This document shows, in pieces, positions 27,989 to 36,410 of a stretch of 64,000 bases of DNA. Under the pieces are notes generated by a model. It did not search any database. It saw nothing but the letters and a program-made list of their open reading frames with translations, and was not told the DNA's origin. The DNA comes from Parvicella tangerina (lineage in GTDB: Bacteria; Bacteroidota; Bacteroidia; Flavobacteriales_D; Parvicellaceae), in NCBI RefSeq assembly GCF_907165195.1, contig NZ_OU015584.1:1426001-1490000 (forward strand), given 5' to 3'. The translations under genes and the position numbers were made by a program. The stretch's first letter is position 1. The number at the start of each line of letters is the position of its first letter.

Positions 27989-29263
27989 CTAAGAAAAAAA
28001 TGGAGAGATCAGCAAGAATAGGTAATAAACACTAAAACCGCTCAAAAAGATAATTCCAGCTATACTGAGGACCTTCATTGTTAGCCCAGGACTTTTGTCA
28101 CCGATCTGATTTTTGGAAACCAACTTGAAATTAGCCCATGCAACAAAAGGTGCAATGATAAAGGACAATGTTTGTGCAAAATTTACAAGGAACTTAAATC
28201 CATCGGCATTATTTTCGAATAGAGCAATGACGATGAATGATCCAATAACCGTGATGGCTACACCTATTTGATATTTTCTTTCCGGTTTGTCATCTGAGTC
28301 ATTCTTTTGAAAGAGCAAAGTAGTTACTCTTGTTAAGGCACGTCCATAGCCATCAAATATGGCTATACACGTTCCAAACATGATAGAAAAAGCTGCGGAT
28401 GCAATGATCAAATAAGACCAGTCTCCAATTGCGGCTGTATACAAACTGATCACATCGTTGGCGAATCCTGCCATTCCTGGACTAAATTTTTGTCCTGTTC
28501 CAAACATGAGGAATGCCCCTAGTGTCACAAAACAAATAGACAGGAGGGCAGAGGCCCAGTAACCGATTCTAAAATCTAGCAGCGTTTCTTTTAATTTGGG
28601 TTGGTATCCTGTTTGTTTGATCCGTTCAACCGTCCAGAGACTATTCCATGCTGATAGGTCTACTGCTGTTGGCATCCAACCCATTAATGCGATCAGAAAA
28701 ACAATATTATCACCTTCTGGGAACCAGGATAATTCAAAAAGGCCAGTATCCCCTGATCTACCATGGATCAATGTCATGATAAAAGCAAAAAGTGTTGAAA
28801 CAACAAGGACAGTTCCGATGATTTTGATCAAACCATCCAGAACCTTATATTTTCCTGAAATGAGAATAGCTCCACAAACAGTAAAAATGATAGCCATAGC
28901 CGTGTAAGTGGAAGAGATGCCAAAAAGGTTTTGCATGAACCCTGTAGTTACTTTTCCAACAGCTGCACTCACAAAGAACATAGAACCGATGGTGATAATG
29001 AAATATCCCCAAATAAAAGGTTTTCCCAACTTTTTATAGCCATCAATGATACTCGTTCCTGTTGCATTAGCATATCGAGAACCGTATTCGAAAAAAGGGT
29101 ACTTCAGTACATTGGCAATGATCACGGCCCAAAGTAAGCTGTAGCCATAATTAGCTCCGGCTTGCGTGGATTGCACCAAGTGAGAAACACCAATTGCTGT
29201 GGATGCAAACAGAATCCCTGGTCCTAATGTTTTCCAAATGTTTCTTTCTTGTGCTGAAGCCAT
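27989..29263 (-). CDS. Nramp-family transporter with altered metal-site motifs
   Basis: This protein of about 424 residues has around eleven membrane helices and is clearly related to Nramp divalent metal transporters (LGPGILFA, QAGANYGYSLLWAVIIANVLKY). The two metal-site helices differ from the classical form. Where TM1 normally has DPGN, this protein aligns as G25-V-S-H28. Where TM6 normally has MPH, it has M197-P-T. The Met is kept but the Asp and Asn ligands are not. This clade may carry other ions, for example Mg2+ as in Nramp-related magnesium transporters, but that is inference. The ATG at 29263 is preferred over an upstream TTG. It is divergent from bshC. Confidence 0.75.
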   Translation of the reverse strand: MASAQERNIWKTLGPGILFASTAIGVSHLVQSTQAGANYGYSLLWAVIIANVLKYPFFEYGSRYANATGTSIIDGYKKLGKPFIWGYFIITIGSMFFVSAAVGKVTTGFMQNLFGISSTYTAMAIIFTVCGAILISGKYKVLDGLIKIIGTVLVVSTLFAFIMTLIHGRSGDTGLFELSWFPEGDNIVFLIALMGWMPTAVDLSAWNSLWTVERIKQTGYQPKLKETLLDFRIGYWASALLSICFVTLGAFLMFGTGQKFSPGMAGFANDVISLYTAAIGDWSYLIIASAAFSIMFGTCIAIFDGYGRALTRVTTLLFQKNDSDDKPERKYQIGVAITVIGSFIVIALFENNADGFKFLVNFAQTLSFIIAPFVAWANFKLVSKNQIGDKSPGLTMKVLSIAGIIFLSGFSVYYLFLLISPFFS

Positions 29264-29293
29264 AATAACGATGTACAATTCGTGAATTTAATA

Positions 29294-29301
29294 TAATTTT
29301 G
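29294..29301 (+). promoter_or_regulatory. -7 box close to the bshC start
   Basis: TAATTTTG ends 5 bases before the bshC ATG, so transcription should begin at or beside the start codon. Confidence 0.5.
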
Positions 29302-29306
29302 CGAAG

Positions 29307-30881
29307 ATGTCTAATTCTTCATGTGCGCATATTCCAAGAGTAGGTGGAACAAAACTTATTCAAGATTATATTTCTGGTTCGGAGAAATTGAAACCATTTA
29401 TTGAAGCATTTCCTGATCTGGATGAGCTTTTGGATAAAGCCAGTAGAAGAGTTTTTTCTGAGGAAGATCGAAAAACACTTTTTGATGCTGTAAGTAAACA
29501 GTATGAACAAGCAGGAATGATCACACCTTCAAATTGGTCTTCCATTAAACAGGAGAATGCTTTTACAATTACTACTGGTCATCAGCTCAGCCTTTTTGGA
29601 GGACCGAAGTATTTCATTTATAAAATAGTTTCAGTACTTAAGTTGGTGAAATCGTTGAATGAATCTCAACAAGAACTGAACTTTCTGCCCATATTCTGGA
29701 TGGCTTCAGAAGACCATGATTTTGATGAAGTGAATCAAGTGAAGATTTTTGATCACGTTCTAAGCAGTAATCAACAGAAGACAGGTCCAATGGGTAGAAT
29801 AGATCCTGATACCTTTGATTCCGTATTTGAAGAGTTAAAAGAAATTTTGGGTACTTCTCAAGAGGCCACAGAACTCATCCAACTTTTTACAGATGCGTTC
29901 GAGCAAAGGTCTTGGGCGTCTTTTACCAGGTATTGGGTGAATGAAATATTTAATGGAGAGGTCATCATTATTGATGGTGATGATCGGGAATTGAAAAAAA
30001 TGTTTGTTCCCGTAGTCCATAGTGAGCTTAACGAACAGATTACCGACAAGAAAGTGACATCAACAAATGAGCAGCTTGAAGAACTGGGATACCACATCCA
30101 GGTAAGCCATCGTGCTGTGAATTTGTTTTATATTGAAGACGGTATCCGTGAGCGAATAGGTTATCTAAATGGACAGCACAAAGTACATAATTTGTCAAGG
30201 TGTTTAAAGCGGCAAGATGTCATCAATCATCCTGAATCAATTAGTCCGAATGCATTATTGCGCCCAGTTTATCAGGAAACCATATTGCCTAATATTGCTT
30301 ATGTTGGAGGCCCTGGTGAGTTGGCGTACTGGTTTCAATTAAAAGCATTGTTCACAGAATTAAAAACATCTTTTCCGTTGCTTGTTTTAAGAGATAGCTT
30401 CTTGTTCGTTAAAGAAAAGGATGAACTTCTACTGGAAAAGTTAGGAATGGGGTTGAGTGATTTACAGCACCGAGATGAACAACTTCAAAAAGAGTACATC
30501 CTTAAAAATGGACTGAAGCAAATTGACTTTGCTAAAGAGCGAGAGGACCTTAATGAGATCATAAGTCAATTGAATACCAAGGTGAGTGAAATGCATCGCA
30601 ATTATCATCCAATGATTGAAGCAGAAAGAGCAAAAATTGAAAAGTTTATAAACAAACTTGAGGTCAGAGCCATGCGTGATGCAAAATTTAGAGAAGAGTT
30701 GAATATCAATAAGTTGCTAAAGCTGAGAGCGACTTACTTTCCTGGGGGAGGTCTGGTGGAGCGAACATCTTCATTCATGGAAGAGTATATATCTTTGGGA
30801 AAACAACTTTACATGGAACTTTTAATGGATGCTTCCAACCCTCTTGACAGCAGAATTAAAGTTATTACTGTTAACAAGTAA
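29307..30881 (+). CDS. bshC: Bacillithiol biosynthesis cysteine-adding enzyme BshC
   Basis: This 524-residue cytosolic enzyme adds cysteine to glucosaminyl-malate in the last step of bacillithiol synthesis. Family segments are clear: FTITTGHQLSLFGGPKYFIYKI, FLPIFWMASEDHDFDEVN, LRPVYQETILPNIAYVGGPGELAYW, and a long C-terminal coiled coil at about 395-470. Length is normal for the family. The other bacillithiol genes, bshA and bshB, are not in this window. Transcription probably starts almost at the ATG. Confidence 0.94.
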   Translation: MSNSSCAHIPRVGGTKLIQDYISGSEKLKPFIEAFPDLDELLDKASRRVFSEEDRKTLFDAVSKQYEQAGMITPSNWSSIKQENAFTITTGHQLSLFGGPKYFIYKIVSVLKLVKSLNESQQELNFLPIFWMASEDHDFDEVNQVKIFDHVLSSNQQKTGPMGRIDPDTFDSVFEELKEILGTSQEATELIQLFTDAFEQRSWASFTRYWVNEIFNGEVIIIDGDDRELKKMFVPVVHSELNEQITDKKVTSTNEQLEELGYHIQVSHRAVNLFYIEDGIRERIGYLNGQHKVHNLSRCLKRQDVINHPESISPNALLRPVYQETILPNIAYVGGPGELAYWFQLKALFTELKTSFPLLVLRDSFLFVKEKDELLLEKLGMGLSDLQHRDEQLQKEYILKNGLKQIDFAKEREDLNEIISQLNTKVSEMHRNYHPMIEAERAKIEKFINKLEVRAMRDAKFREELNINKLLKLRATYFPGGGLVERTSSFMEEYISLGKQLYMELLMDASNPLDSRIKVITVNK

Positions 30882-30942
30882 TCTGTTTTCTAAAATAACC
30901 GCTACGCTTTATTTGTAAAATTACGGTTGTAAACTGTATAAA

Positions 30943-32592
30943 ATGAAAAAGTTATCGCTAGGTGTGGCTGTTTTAATACTTCTGTTTTTTGCCGGGTGTG
31001 GAAGTAAAACAGACGAAGTTGAAAACAATGGTATGCTATTCCGATACAATGAGCCTGCAGGTTTGAAAACGTTGGATCCAGCAAAAGTTGTGCGTTTTGA
31101 AGATTTTATCGCTGTAGGAAACCTTTTTAACGGCTTGGTTACACTGGACAAAGATATGGTAGTCCAACCTGATTTAGCTGATTATTGGACCGTTTCTCAG
31201 GACGGAACAGAATACACGTTTTACTTGCGAAAAGGAGTTGTCTTTCACGATTCTAAGTACTTTAAGGAAGGAACTCGCGTGTTGGATGCGTATGACGTGG
31301 TATATTCTTATTTAAGAATCATGGACCCCGAGTTTGGCTCTCCGGGTAAGTATGTTTTTGCCAATGTTGATCGAGGCAAAAAATCAAATTATAAAGGAAT
31401 TGTTGCCGTAGATGATTTTACCGTAAAGATTTTCTTGAAGAGACCACAACCAAGCTTTCTTTATCAGTTATCTCTTCCTTACGGTTTTATTGTTCCTCAC
31501 GAAGTAGTAGATGCAGAAGGAGAAATGTTTGGTTTAAATCCTGTGGGTACAGGCCCTTTTAAATTAGTAAAATGGAAGCGAGATGTAAAACTGGTTCTTG
31601 GTAAGCATGAAAACTATTTTGAAGTGGATGATCAGGGTAATCCATTACCGTATTTAGATGCTGTTTCAGTATCTTTTATTGGAGATAAGCACTCAGAGTT
31701 GGTCCAATTCAAGAATGGAAATTTTGAAATGATCTCAGGGCTGAATGAAGGAGAAAAAGACGATATTCTCGACCTAAATGGAGAATTAGTTCCTGACCTT
31801 CAGGAAGAACATTACCTGATTAAAACTCCTTGGTTATACACAGAGTACCTTGGGATTTTGGTTGACAGTGATATCGATTTGGGAGAAAATCAAATTCTGA
31901 TGAACCGAAAGGTAAGGCAGGCAATTGGGTATGCGATTGATCGAAAAGGACTCATCAAATATATTCGAAATGGTGTGGGTGTTCCTGCTAGCACAGGCTT
32001 TGTTCCAGAGGGAATGCCCGATTACGCTTCTTATGCGATTGACGGATTTGAATATGATCTCGATAAAGCAAAGAAACTGTTGCTGGAGTCTGGATATGCA
32101 GATGTGAACAATAAACCAAAAATTACACTGAGAGCCACGGTAGACTATAAAGGAATGTGTGAATACCTGCAAAAGCAATTAGATGATCTTGGACTAGATG
32201 TACAGATCGACATTATAGAGGGTTCATACATGAATACGACCATTGCGCAATTTGAAACGAATTTCTATCGTAAAAGCTGGATAGCGGATTTTCCCGATGC
32301 GATCAACTATTTTCAGTTGTTTTATAGTAAGAACTTCTATCCGGAAAATGGACTGAATTATACCCATTTCTCCGATCCAACCTATGATGAATTTTATGAA
32401 AAGGCACTGGTAGAAGATAGTGTTGAGCTTCGCTATTCTTACTACAAACAAATGCATCAAATCTTACACGAACAGGCTCCCGTGATTCCTATTTATTATG
32501 GAGAGACACTGAGATTCTATAATAAGTCTGTGAGTGGGGTAGAGAGCAATGCACTAAACATGTTGGATTTGACTCGGGTTAAAGTCAAATAA
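30943..32592 (+). CDS. Peptide-type ABC transporter substrate-binding lipoprotein (orphan)
   Basis: This 549-residue protein is of solute-binding family 5 (oligopeptide, dipeptide or nickel type). The lipobox is FFAGC (Cys19). Family signatures include LKTLDPAKVVRFEDFIAVGNLFNGLV, YWTVSQDGTEYTFYLRKGVVFHD, FGLNPVGTGPFKLVKWKRD and VRQAIGYAIDRKGLI. The end AFTIE-free region PVIPIYYGE is also typical. No permease or ATPase gene is next to it, so its transporter, if any, is encoded elsewhere. It follows bshC by 61 bases with no terminator seen between them. Confidence 0.88.
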   Translation: MKKLSLGVAVLILLFFAGCGSKTDEVENNGMLFRYNEPAGLKTLDPAKVVRFEDFIAVGNLFNGLVTLDKDMVVQPDLADYWTVSQDGTEYTFYLRKGVVFHDSKYFKEGTRVLDAYDVVYSYLRIMDPEFGSPGKYVFANVDRGKKSNYKGIVAVDDFTVKIFLKRPQPSFLYQLSLPYGFIVPHEVVDAEGEMFGLNPVGTGPFKLVKWKRDVKLVLGKHENYFEVDDQGNPLPYLDAVSVSFIGDKHSELVQFKNGNFEMISGLNEGEKDDILDLNGELVPDLQEEHYLIKTPWLYTEYLGILVDSDIDLGENQILMNRKVRQAIGYAIDRKGLIKYIRNGVGVPASTGFVPEGMPDYASYAIDGFEYDLDKAKKLLLESGYADVNNKPKITLRATVDYKGMCEYLQKQLDDLGLDVQIDIIEGSYMNTTIAQFETNFYRKSWIADFPDAINYFQLFYSKNFYPENGLNYTHFSDPTYDEFYEKALVEDSVELRYSYYKQMHQILHEQAPVIPIYYGETLRFYNKSVSGVESNALNMLDLTRVKVK

Positions 32593-32594
32593 AA

Positions 32595-32617
32595 AAGGGA
32601 ACTCGTAGAGTTCCCTT
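32595..32617. terminator. Bidirectional terminator
   Basis: A 10-bp perfect stem (AAGGGAACTC with GAGTTCCCTT) has a 3-base loop. The U-tract is strong on the minus strand (for the histone-like gene) and weak on the plus strand. Confidence 0.75.
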
Positions 32618-32641
32618 ACATTCAATATCGTATTGATAACC

Positions 32642-32884
32642 TTAAGCAGCCTTCAGTGCTTTCTTCGCTTTTGCAGCTCGTTTAACAGCTTTTTTTACAG
32701 AAGACTTTTTACTCTTAACGACTTTCATCGCCTTCTTAACATCTTTCTTCTTCGCCTTTTTGTTTTTAGCAGCTTTAGCTAATTTTTTAGCCGCTTTTTT
32801 AGCTTTTTTTACAGCTTTCTTCTCTGCTTCTAAGGCTTTCATCGCCTTCTTAACTTCTTTTTTTAACTTTTTCTTTTTTGACAT
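32642..32884 (-). CDS. Lysine/alanine-rich histone H1-like protein
   Basis: This 80-residue, extremely basic protein has 37 lysines and 19 alanines and is arranged in repeats such as KKAVKKAKKAAKK and VKKAMK. Its make-up is like the C-terminal tail of eukaryotic H1 and bacterial Hc1/AlgP-type proteins, so it probably binds DNA without sequence preference. There is no globular part. Because the composition is so simple, similarity cannot separate a DNA-binding role from an RNA- or ribosome-binding one. A well-formed promoter and terminator bound it as a single-gene unit. Confidence 0.8.
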   Translation of the reverse strand: MSKKKKLKKEVKKAMKALEAEKKAVKKAKKAAKKLAKAAKNKKAKKKDVKKAMKVVKSKKSSVKKAVKRAAKAKKALKAA

Positions 32885-32914
32885 AATCGTTATTGTGTTA
32901 AATTAATGTTAAGA

Positions 32915-32943
32915 CAAAGTTAACCGAAATTTAATAAAAGCAA
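32915..32943 (-). promoter_or_regulatory. Promoter of the histone-like gene (TTG-N18-TAACTTTG)
   Basis: On the minus strand, TTG at 32943-32941 and TAACTTTG at 32922-32915 are spaced by 18 bases, matching the Bacteroidota consensus. The start codon is 30 bases beyond. Confidence 0.65.
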
Positions 32944-32985
32944 TGTTAAGTTTTTTAATCAATTGATAATGAAGTTATTGTGTGG

Positions 32986-33480
32986 TTAGTAAATTCTCTT
33001 ATTGACTAAGTCCACCATTTCAGTACTTGAGAATATGCCCATGTATTGCCAGGTGATGTTTAGCGGTTGTGAATAAAGGAGGATACCAGAATCAGGGAAA
33101 AGTACATAACTTGCCGAAAACTCGTCATCATCTCCTGCTTCGATAAACCAGGGCCAATCAGTCGCTTCCGTTCCATTATAGAGACTCAGATTATTAGAGT
33201 CTTCGCCATTGTAGAGGAGTTTTAAATACTTAGATCGATTACTTACCCTGATTAAATTAGGAATAGGCTGACTACCAAGATTGGTGATCTTTACCGTAAA
33301 TTTAACAGCATCACACGACTCTAATTGACGATTTGTATAGGTGTAGAAAGAGACCTCATTTTCAATCTTTACTGAGTCTCTTAAATAGTCTATGCTAACG
33401 GTGGATGCTTTTTCTGCCTTGTTTTGAGCGAGTAAAAATATAGTTGAGAAAATACTCAGTAATAGTAAAATGGGTTTCAT
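32986..33480 (-). CDS. Exported protein of unknown function
   Basis: This 164-residue protein has a signal peptide (MKPILLLLSIFSTIFLLAQ). The mature part looks like one beta-sandwich: VSFYTYTNRQLESCDAVKF, VKITNLGSQPIPNLIRVSN, LLYSQPLNITWQYMG. The phrase KITNLGSQPI is typical of immunoglobulin-like folds that hold a conserved turn. I do not recognise a family. It lies 50 bases downstream of the acetyltransferase gene and may share its transcript. Confidence 0.7.
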   Translation of the reverse strand: MKPILLLLSIFSTIFLLAQNKAEKASTVSIDYLRDSVKIENEVSFYTYTNRQLESCDAVKFTVKITNLGSQPIPNLIRVSNRSKYLKLLYNGEDSNNLSLYNGTEATDWPWFIEAGDDDEFSASYVLFPDSGILLYSQPLNITWQYMGIFSSTEMVDLVNKRIY

Positions 33481-33530
33481 AGGTCATTGGTTTGTACTTG
33501 AGTACAGGTTAAAAGACCTAGGGTTCACAT

Positions 33531-34079
33531 TTAGAAGTTATTTTCTCTCCATTTTTCTTCGGAGATAGAGTAGATATTTACCGGACTGCCGTGAAACTCA
33601 ATGTGGGTTTTCTCAATAGACATCCCATTCTTTTGAGCAACTCTAGCTGAGGCTATATTATCAATATGAATAATAGAAATTATTGAGGGAGAAAGGTTTT
33701 GGTTGAAGGCATACGACAAACACTTCTGAGAAGCTTCTGAAGCAAAACCCATTTTCCAGAATTTTGGAAGAATAGAATATCCTACCTCGAATCGTTTTTC
33801 GTTTTCAACCTCTTGGATGAGTATACCACATTGACCCACGAGTGCGCCAGAATTTTTATCCACGAGTACGTTCATTCCGCCAGTATCTTCACGGTAACGT
33901 TGTAAGCTCTTTTCAAACCACTTTTCGCACATCTGGGTAGGTGATAAATTAGTGTCCATTCCCAGAAATTTGGCAACATCCTTTTCAAAAAATAAAGGAA
34001 GCCAATCATCGAAGTCACCTTCCTCAAGCAGTCGAAAGCGCAATCGAGATGTTTCTTCTCCCGTGAGTAAATGTTTCAT
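33531..34079 (-). CDS. GNAT acetyltransferase, RimJ/RimL-like
   Basis: This 182-residue cytosolic protein of the GNAT superfamily resembles the branch that acetylates ribosomal protein N termini or small amines. It has ETSRLRFRLLEEGDFDDWLPLF at the start and LVGQCGILIQEV in the central sheet. The acetyl-CoA site is SILPKFWKMGFASEASQKCLSYAF, where the usual GxG turn is partly changed. NIASARVAQKNGM is at the C-terminal end. The substrate is unknown. It is flanked by small leftward genes with short gaps. Confidence 0.82.
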   Translation of the reverse strand: MKHLLTGEETSRLRFRLLEEGDFDDWLPLFFEKDVAKFLGMDTNLSPTQMCEKWFEKSLQRYREDTGGMNVLVDKNSGALVGQCGILIQEVENEKRFEVGYSILPKFWKMGFASEASQKCLSYAFNQNLSPSIISIIHIDNIASARVAQKNGMSIEKTHIEFHGSPVNIYSISEEKWRENNF

Positions 34080-34106
34080 ATTTTAAATGAAATTCTAGGA
34101 CAGGAC

Positions 34107-34610
34107 CTAAATAAATAACAAGAGTAAAGTTAAAACAACTCCAGCTAAAGTAAAATAAAGTCCTTTTTTTAGAATGTCTGTACCAGGCATATACATGAAG
34201 AATGCTGATATTACGAAGAAAAGTAAAGCAACTCCGAAGAATATATTTAAATAGAACAAAGGGTCTTTTGTTGAGGACTTATGAAGGTGAGTCATTTTAT
34301 CTAATAAGTAAGGCAGCTCCATTTTCTTTGCTTTGACCATACCAGAAGTAGGATCATAGTTGCCATGTTCGAAATACAGAACTCCATGATCATTTCGCTG
34401 AAAGGAGCCTAGTCTTAACTCAGGATTAATCTCCTCCTGTGTCAAACCTTTTTCTATCTCTTTTTCTTTCACGACTTCTGATTTTAGAAAATCAGTTGTT
34501 CTGAAAATTAAGAGGATTCCACTTAAGGCATATACAGCCATTATTCCAGCTAAGAAATACCCCAGATATCTATGGAGCACTCTCATTTTCATACTTGTTT
34601 TTTGTTTCAT
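34107..34610 (-). CDS. Small PepSY-type membrane protein
   Basis: This protein of about 167 residues has an N-terminal membrane helix (VLHRYLGYFLAGIMAVYALSGILLIF), a soluble periplasmic segment of about 70 residues, and two C-terminal helices (YLNIFFGVALLFFVISAFFMYMP, YFTLAGVVLTLLLLFI). The first helix, with its HRYLGY and YALSG motifs, matches the PepSY-associated transmembrane helix family, which often sits near iron or respiratory functions. The start could be any of three ATG codons in the first nine residues. Function is not established. Confidence 0.72.
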   Translation of the reverse strand: MKQKTSMKMRVLHRYLGYFLAGIMAVYALSGILLIFRTTDFLKSEVVKEKEIEKGLTQEEINPELRLGSFQRNDHGVLYFEHGNYDPTSGMVKAKKMELPYLLDKMTHLHKSSTKDPLFYLNIFFGVALLFFVISAFFMYMPGTDILKKGLYFTLAGVVLTLLLLFI

Positions 34611-34706
34611 TGATCCAAATTGATAGGATGCAATACTACATCAGATGAAAATTATACGCCAACTTTTGGTCGCAAATACCCTGATTGAGGTAGGAGTAAA
34701 TTTACC

Positions 34707-34738
34707 TTGAACTTCCCAACAATAATTCAGTAGTTTTG
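34707..34738 (+). promoter_or_regulatory. bcp promoter (TTG-N21-TAGTTTTG)
   Basis: TTG at 34707-34709 and TAGTTTTG at 34731-34738 have 21-base spacing. The bcp ATG is 31 bases beyond, after an A-rich leader. Confidence 0.6.
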
Positions 34739-34769
34739 TTATATTCTCGACACACAAAAAAATAAAAAT

Positions 34770-35231
34770 ATGAAGCGATTAAAGGCAGGAGATAAAGCTC
34801 CTTATTTCGAAGGAACAATTGAAGATGGTTCAACGGTAACTCTAGATGATTACAAGGGAAAGAAGTTAATCTTATTCATTTACCCAAAAGATAATACACC
34901 AGGTTGTACCGCTCAAAACTGCAACTTGGCAGAGAATTACGATGCACTTAAGAAAAAAGGGTTTGAATTACTTGGAATGAGTGCTGATTCTGAGAAGAAA
35001 CATCAAAACTTTATCGCCAAGTACAACCTTCCCTTTCATTTGATTGCAGATGTTGATCATAAGATTATTGAGGACTACGGTTCCTGGGGCTTGAAAAAGT
35101 TTATGGGAAAGGAGTATGATGGAATTCATAGAACCACCTTTATTATAGAGGACGGTGTGATCACGCATGCTATTGAAAAAGTAAAAACAAAGGATCATAC
35201 CAATCAGATTTTAGAATTGATAGGGGAGTAA
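34770..35231 (+). CDS. bcp: Thiol peroxidase, Bcp/PrxQ type
   Basis: This 153-residue cytosolic peroxiredoxin reduces hydrogen peroxide and organic peroxides with thioredoxin as donor. The peroxidatic Cys is in YPKDNTPGCTAQNCNL, and a second Cys five residues on (CTAQNC) forms the resolving pair typical of the alpha-helical-2-Cys PrxQ subgroup. RTTFIIEDG is the conserved catalytic Arg region. Length is standard. It lies upstream of recA in the same direction, but recA has its own -7 box, so co-transcription is not needed. Confidence 0.95.
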   Translation: MKRLKAGDKAPYFEGTIEDGSTVTLDDYKGKKLILFIYPKDNTPGCTAQNCNLAENYDALKKKGFELLGMSADSEKKHQNFIAKYNLPFHLIADVDHKIIEDYGSWGLKKFMGKEYDGIHRTTFIIEDGVITHAIEKVKTKDHTNQILELIGE

Positions 35232-35297
35232 TTGTTAACATTTGAAACATTTTGTAAAATAAAACAACAACGTAAAGAGTTTACGATGTAATCCCTA

Positions 35298-35305
35298 TAT
35301 CTTTG
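35298..35305 (+). promoter_or_regulatory. recA -7 box
   Basis: TATCTTTG, exact TAnnTTTG, 22 bases before the recA ATG. No convincing -33 TTG and no SOS-type operator was recognised. Confidence 0.55.
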
Positions 35306-35327
35306 CTGAAAACAAACACGAAACACG

Positions 35328-36320
35328 ATGGCAGAAGTAAACAAAGAAAAGCTAAAAGCTTTACAGTCAACACTTGACAGATTAGATAAGTCTTACGGTA
35401 AAGGTACGATCATGCGTTTAGGTGATCAAGCTGTGGAAGACGTAGATGTAATTCCTTCAGGGTCTATTACGCTGGATAGAGCGTTAGGAGTAGGAGGTTT
35501 TCCAAAGGGACGAATTGTAGAAATTTATGGACCAGAGTCCTCTGGTAAAACAACCTTGGCGATTCATGCGATTGCAGAAGCGCAAAAGAAAGGAGGAATT
35601 GCAGCGATTATTGATGCAGAACATGCTTTTGATCAATTTTATGCGAGAGCATTGGGTGTAGATACAGAGAACTTATTGATTTCTCAACCCGATAATGGTG
35701 AGCAAGCGCTCGAAATTGCGGATAACTTAATCCGGTCTGGAGCAATAGATATATTGGTCGTGGATTCCGTTGCGGCTTTAACACCCAAGGCTGAAATTGA
35801 AGGTGAAATGGGTGATAGTCAAATGGGATTGCAAGCCAGGTTAATGTCTAAAGCATTAAGGAAGTTAACAGCCTCTATTAATAAGGCGAACACGTGTTGT
35901 ATTTTTATCAATCAGTTGAGAGATAAGATCGGGGTGATGTTCGGTAACCCTGAAACAACAACCGGAGGTAATGCACTTAAGTTTTATTCTTCGATAAGAA
36001 TTGATATTAGAAGATCTTCAGCGATCAAAAATGCCGATTCAGTAATTGGTAACAGAACAAGAGTGAAGATTGTAAAGAATAAGGTCGCTCCGCCTTTTAG
36101 ACAAGCTGAATTCGATATCATGTATGGAGAGGGAATTTCTAAAGTTGGTGAGATTCTTGATCTTGGTGTCGAAAATGGGATCATTAATAAAAGTGGCTCA
36201 TGGTACAGCTACGGAGAAACGAAGTTAGGACAGGGTAGAGATGCAGTAAAAGACTTGTTGAAAGACAATCCTGAACTAACCGAAGAATTAGAAGCGGCTA
36301 TCGTGGAAGCAATGAAATAA
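35328..36320 (+). CDS. recA: Recombinase RecA
   Basis: This 330-residue DNA strand-exchange ATPase for homologous recombination and the SOS response has Walker [12 protein letters not shown], Walker [12 protein letters not shown], the L1/L2 DNA-binding region ([45 protein letters not shown]) and [13 protein letters not shown]. The C-terminal tail is short and acidic. All key residues look intact. A hairpin terminator with the same core as that of rpoD follows. Confidence 0.98.
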   Translation: MAEVNKEKLKALQSTLDRLDKSYGKGTIMRLGDQAVEDVDVIPSGSITLDRALGVGGFPKGRIVEIYGPESSGKTTLAIHAIAEAQKKGGIAAIIDAEHAFDQFYARALGVDTENLLISQPDNGEQALEIADNLIRSGAIDILVVDSVAALTPKAEIEGEMGDSQMGLQARLMSKALRKLTASINKANTCCIFINQLRDKIGVMFGNPETTTGGNALKFYSSIRIDIRRSSAIKNADSVIGNRTRVKIVKNKVAPPFRQAEFDIMYGEGISKVGEILDLGVENGIINKSGSWYSYGETKLGQGRDAVKDLLKDNPELTEELEAAIVEAMK

Positions 36321-36368
36321 ACCGTTGCTTCATTTCTCAAATACCTTTTAGAGATAAATGGTTAAATT

Positions 36369-36406
36369 TGTCCTGACCTCACAAGAGTGTCAGGACATTT
36401 TTTTTT
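36369..36406 (+). terminator. Terminator of recA, twin of the rpoD terminator
   Basis: A 9-bp stem (TGTCCTGAC with GTCAGGACA) has a CTC/GAG inner stem and nine T. The TPR lipoprotein ATG begins 5 bases after the T-run. Confidence 0.85.
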
Positions 36407-36410
36407 GTTT

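Noticed and set aside
33481-33520. Nested inverted repeats (AGGTC...GACCT and TGTAC...GTACA) between two leftward genes
   Set aside because: Short stems with no T-run and no known operator match, so chance cannot be ruled out.
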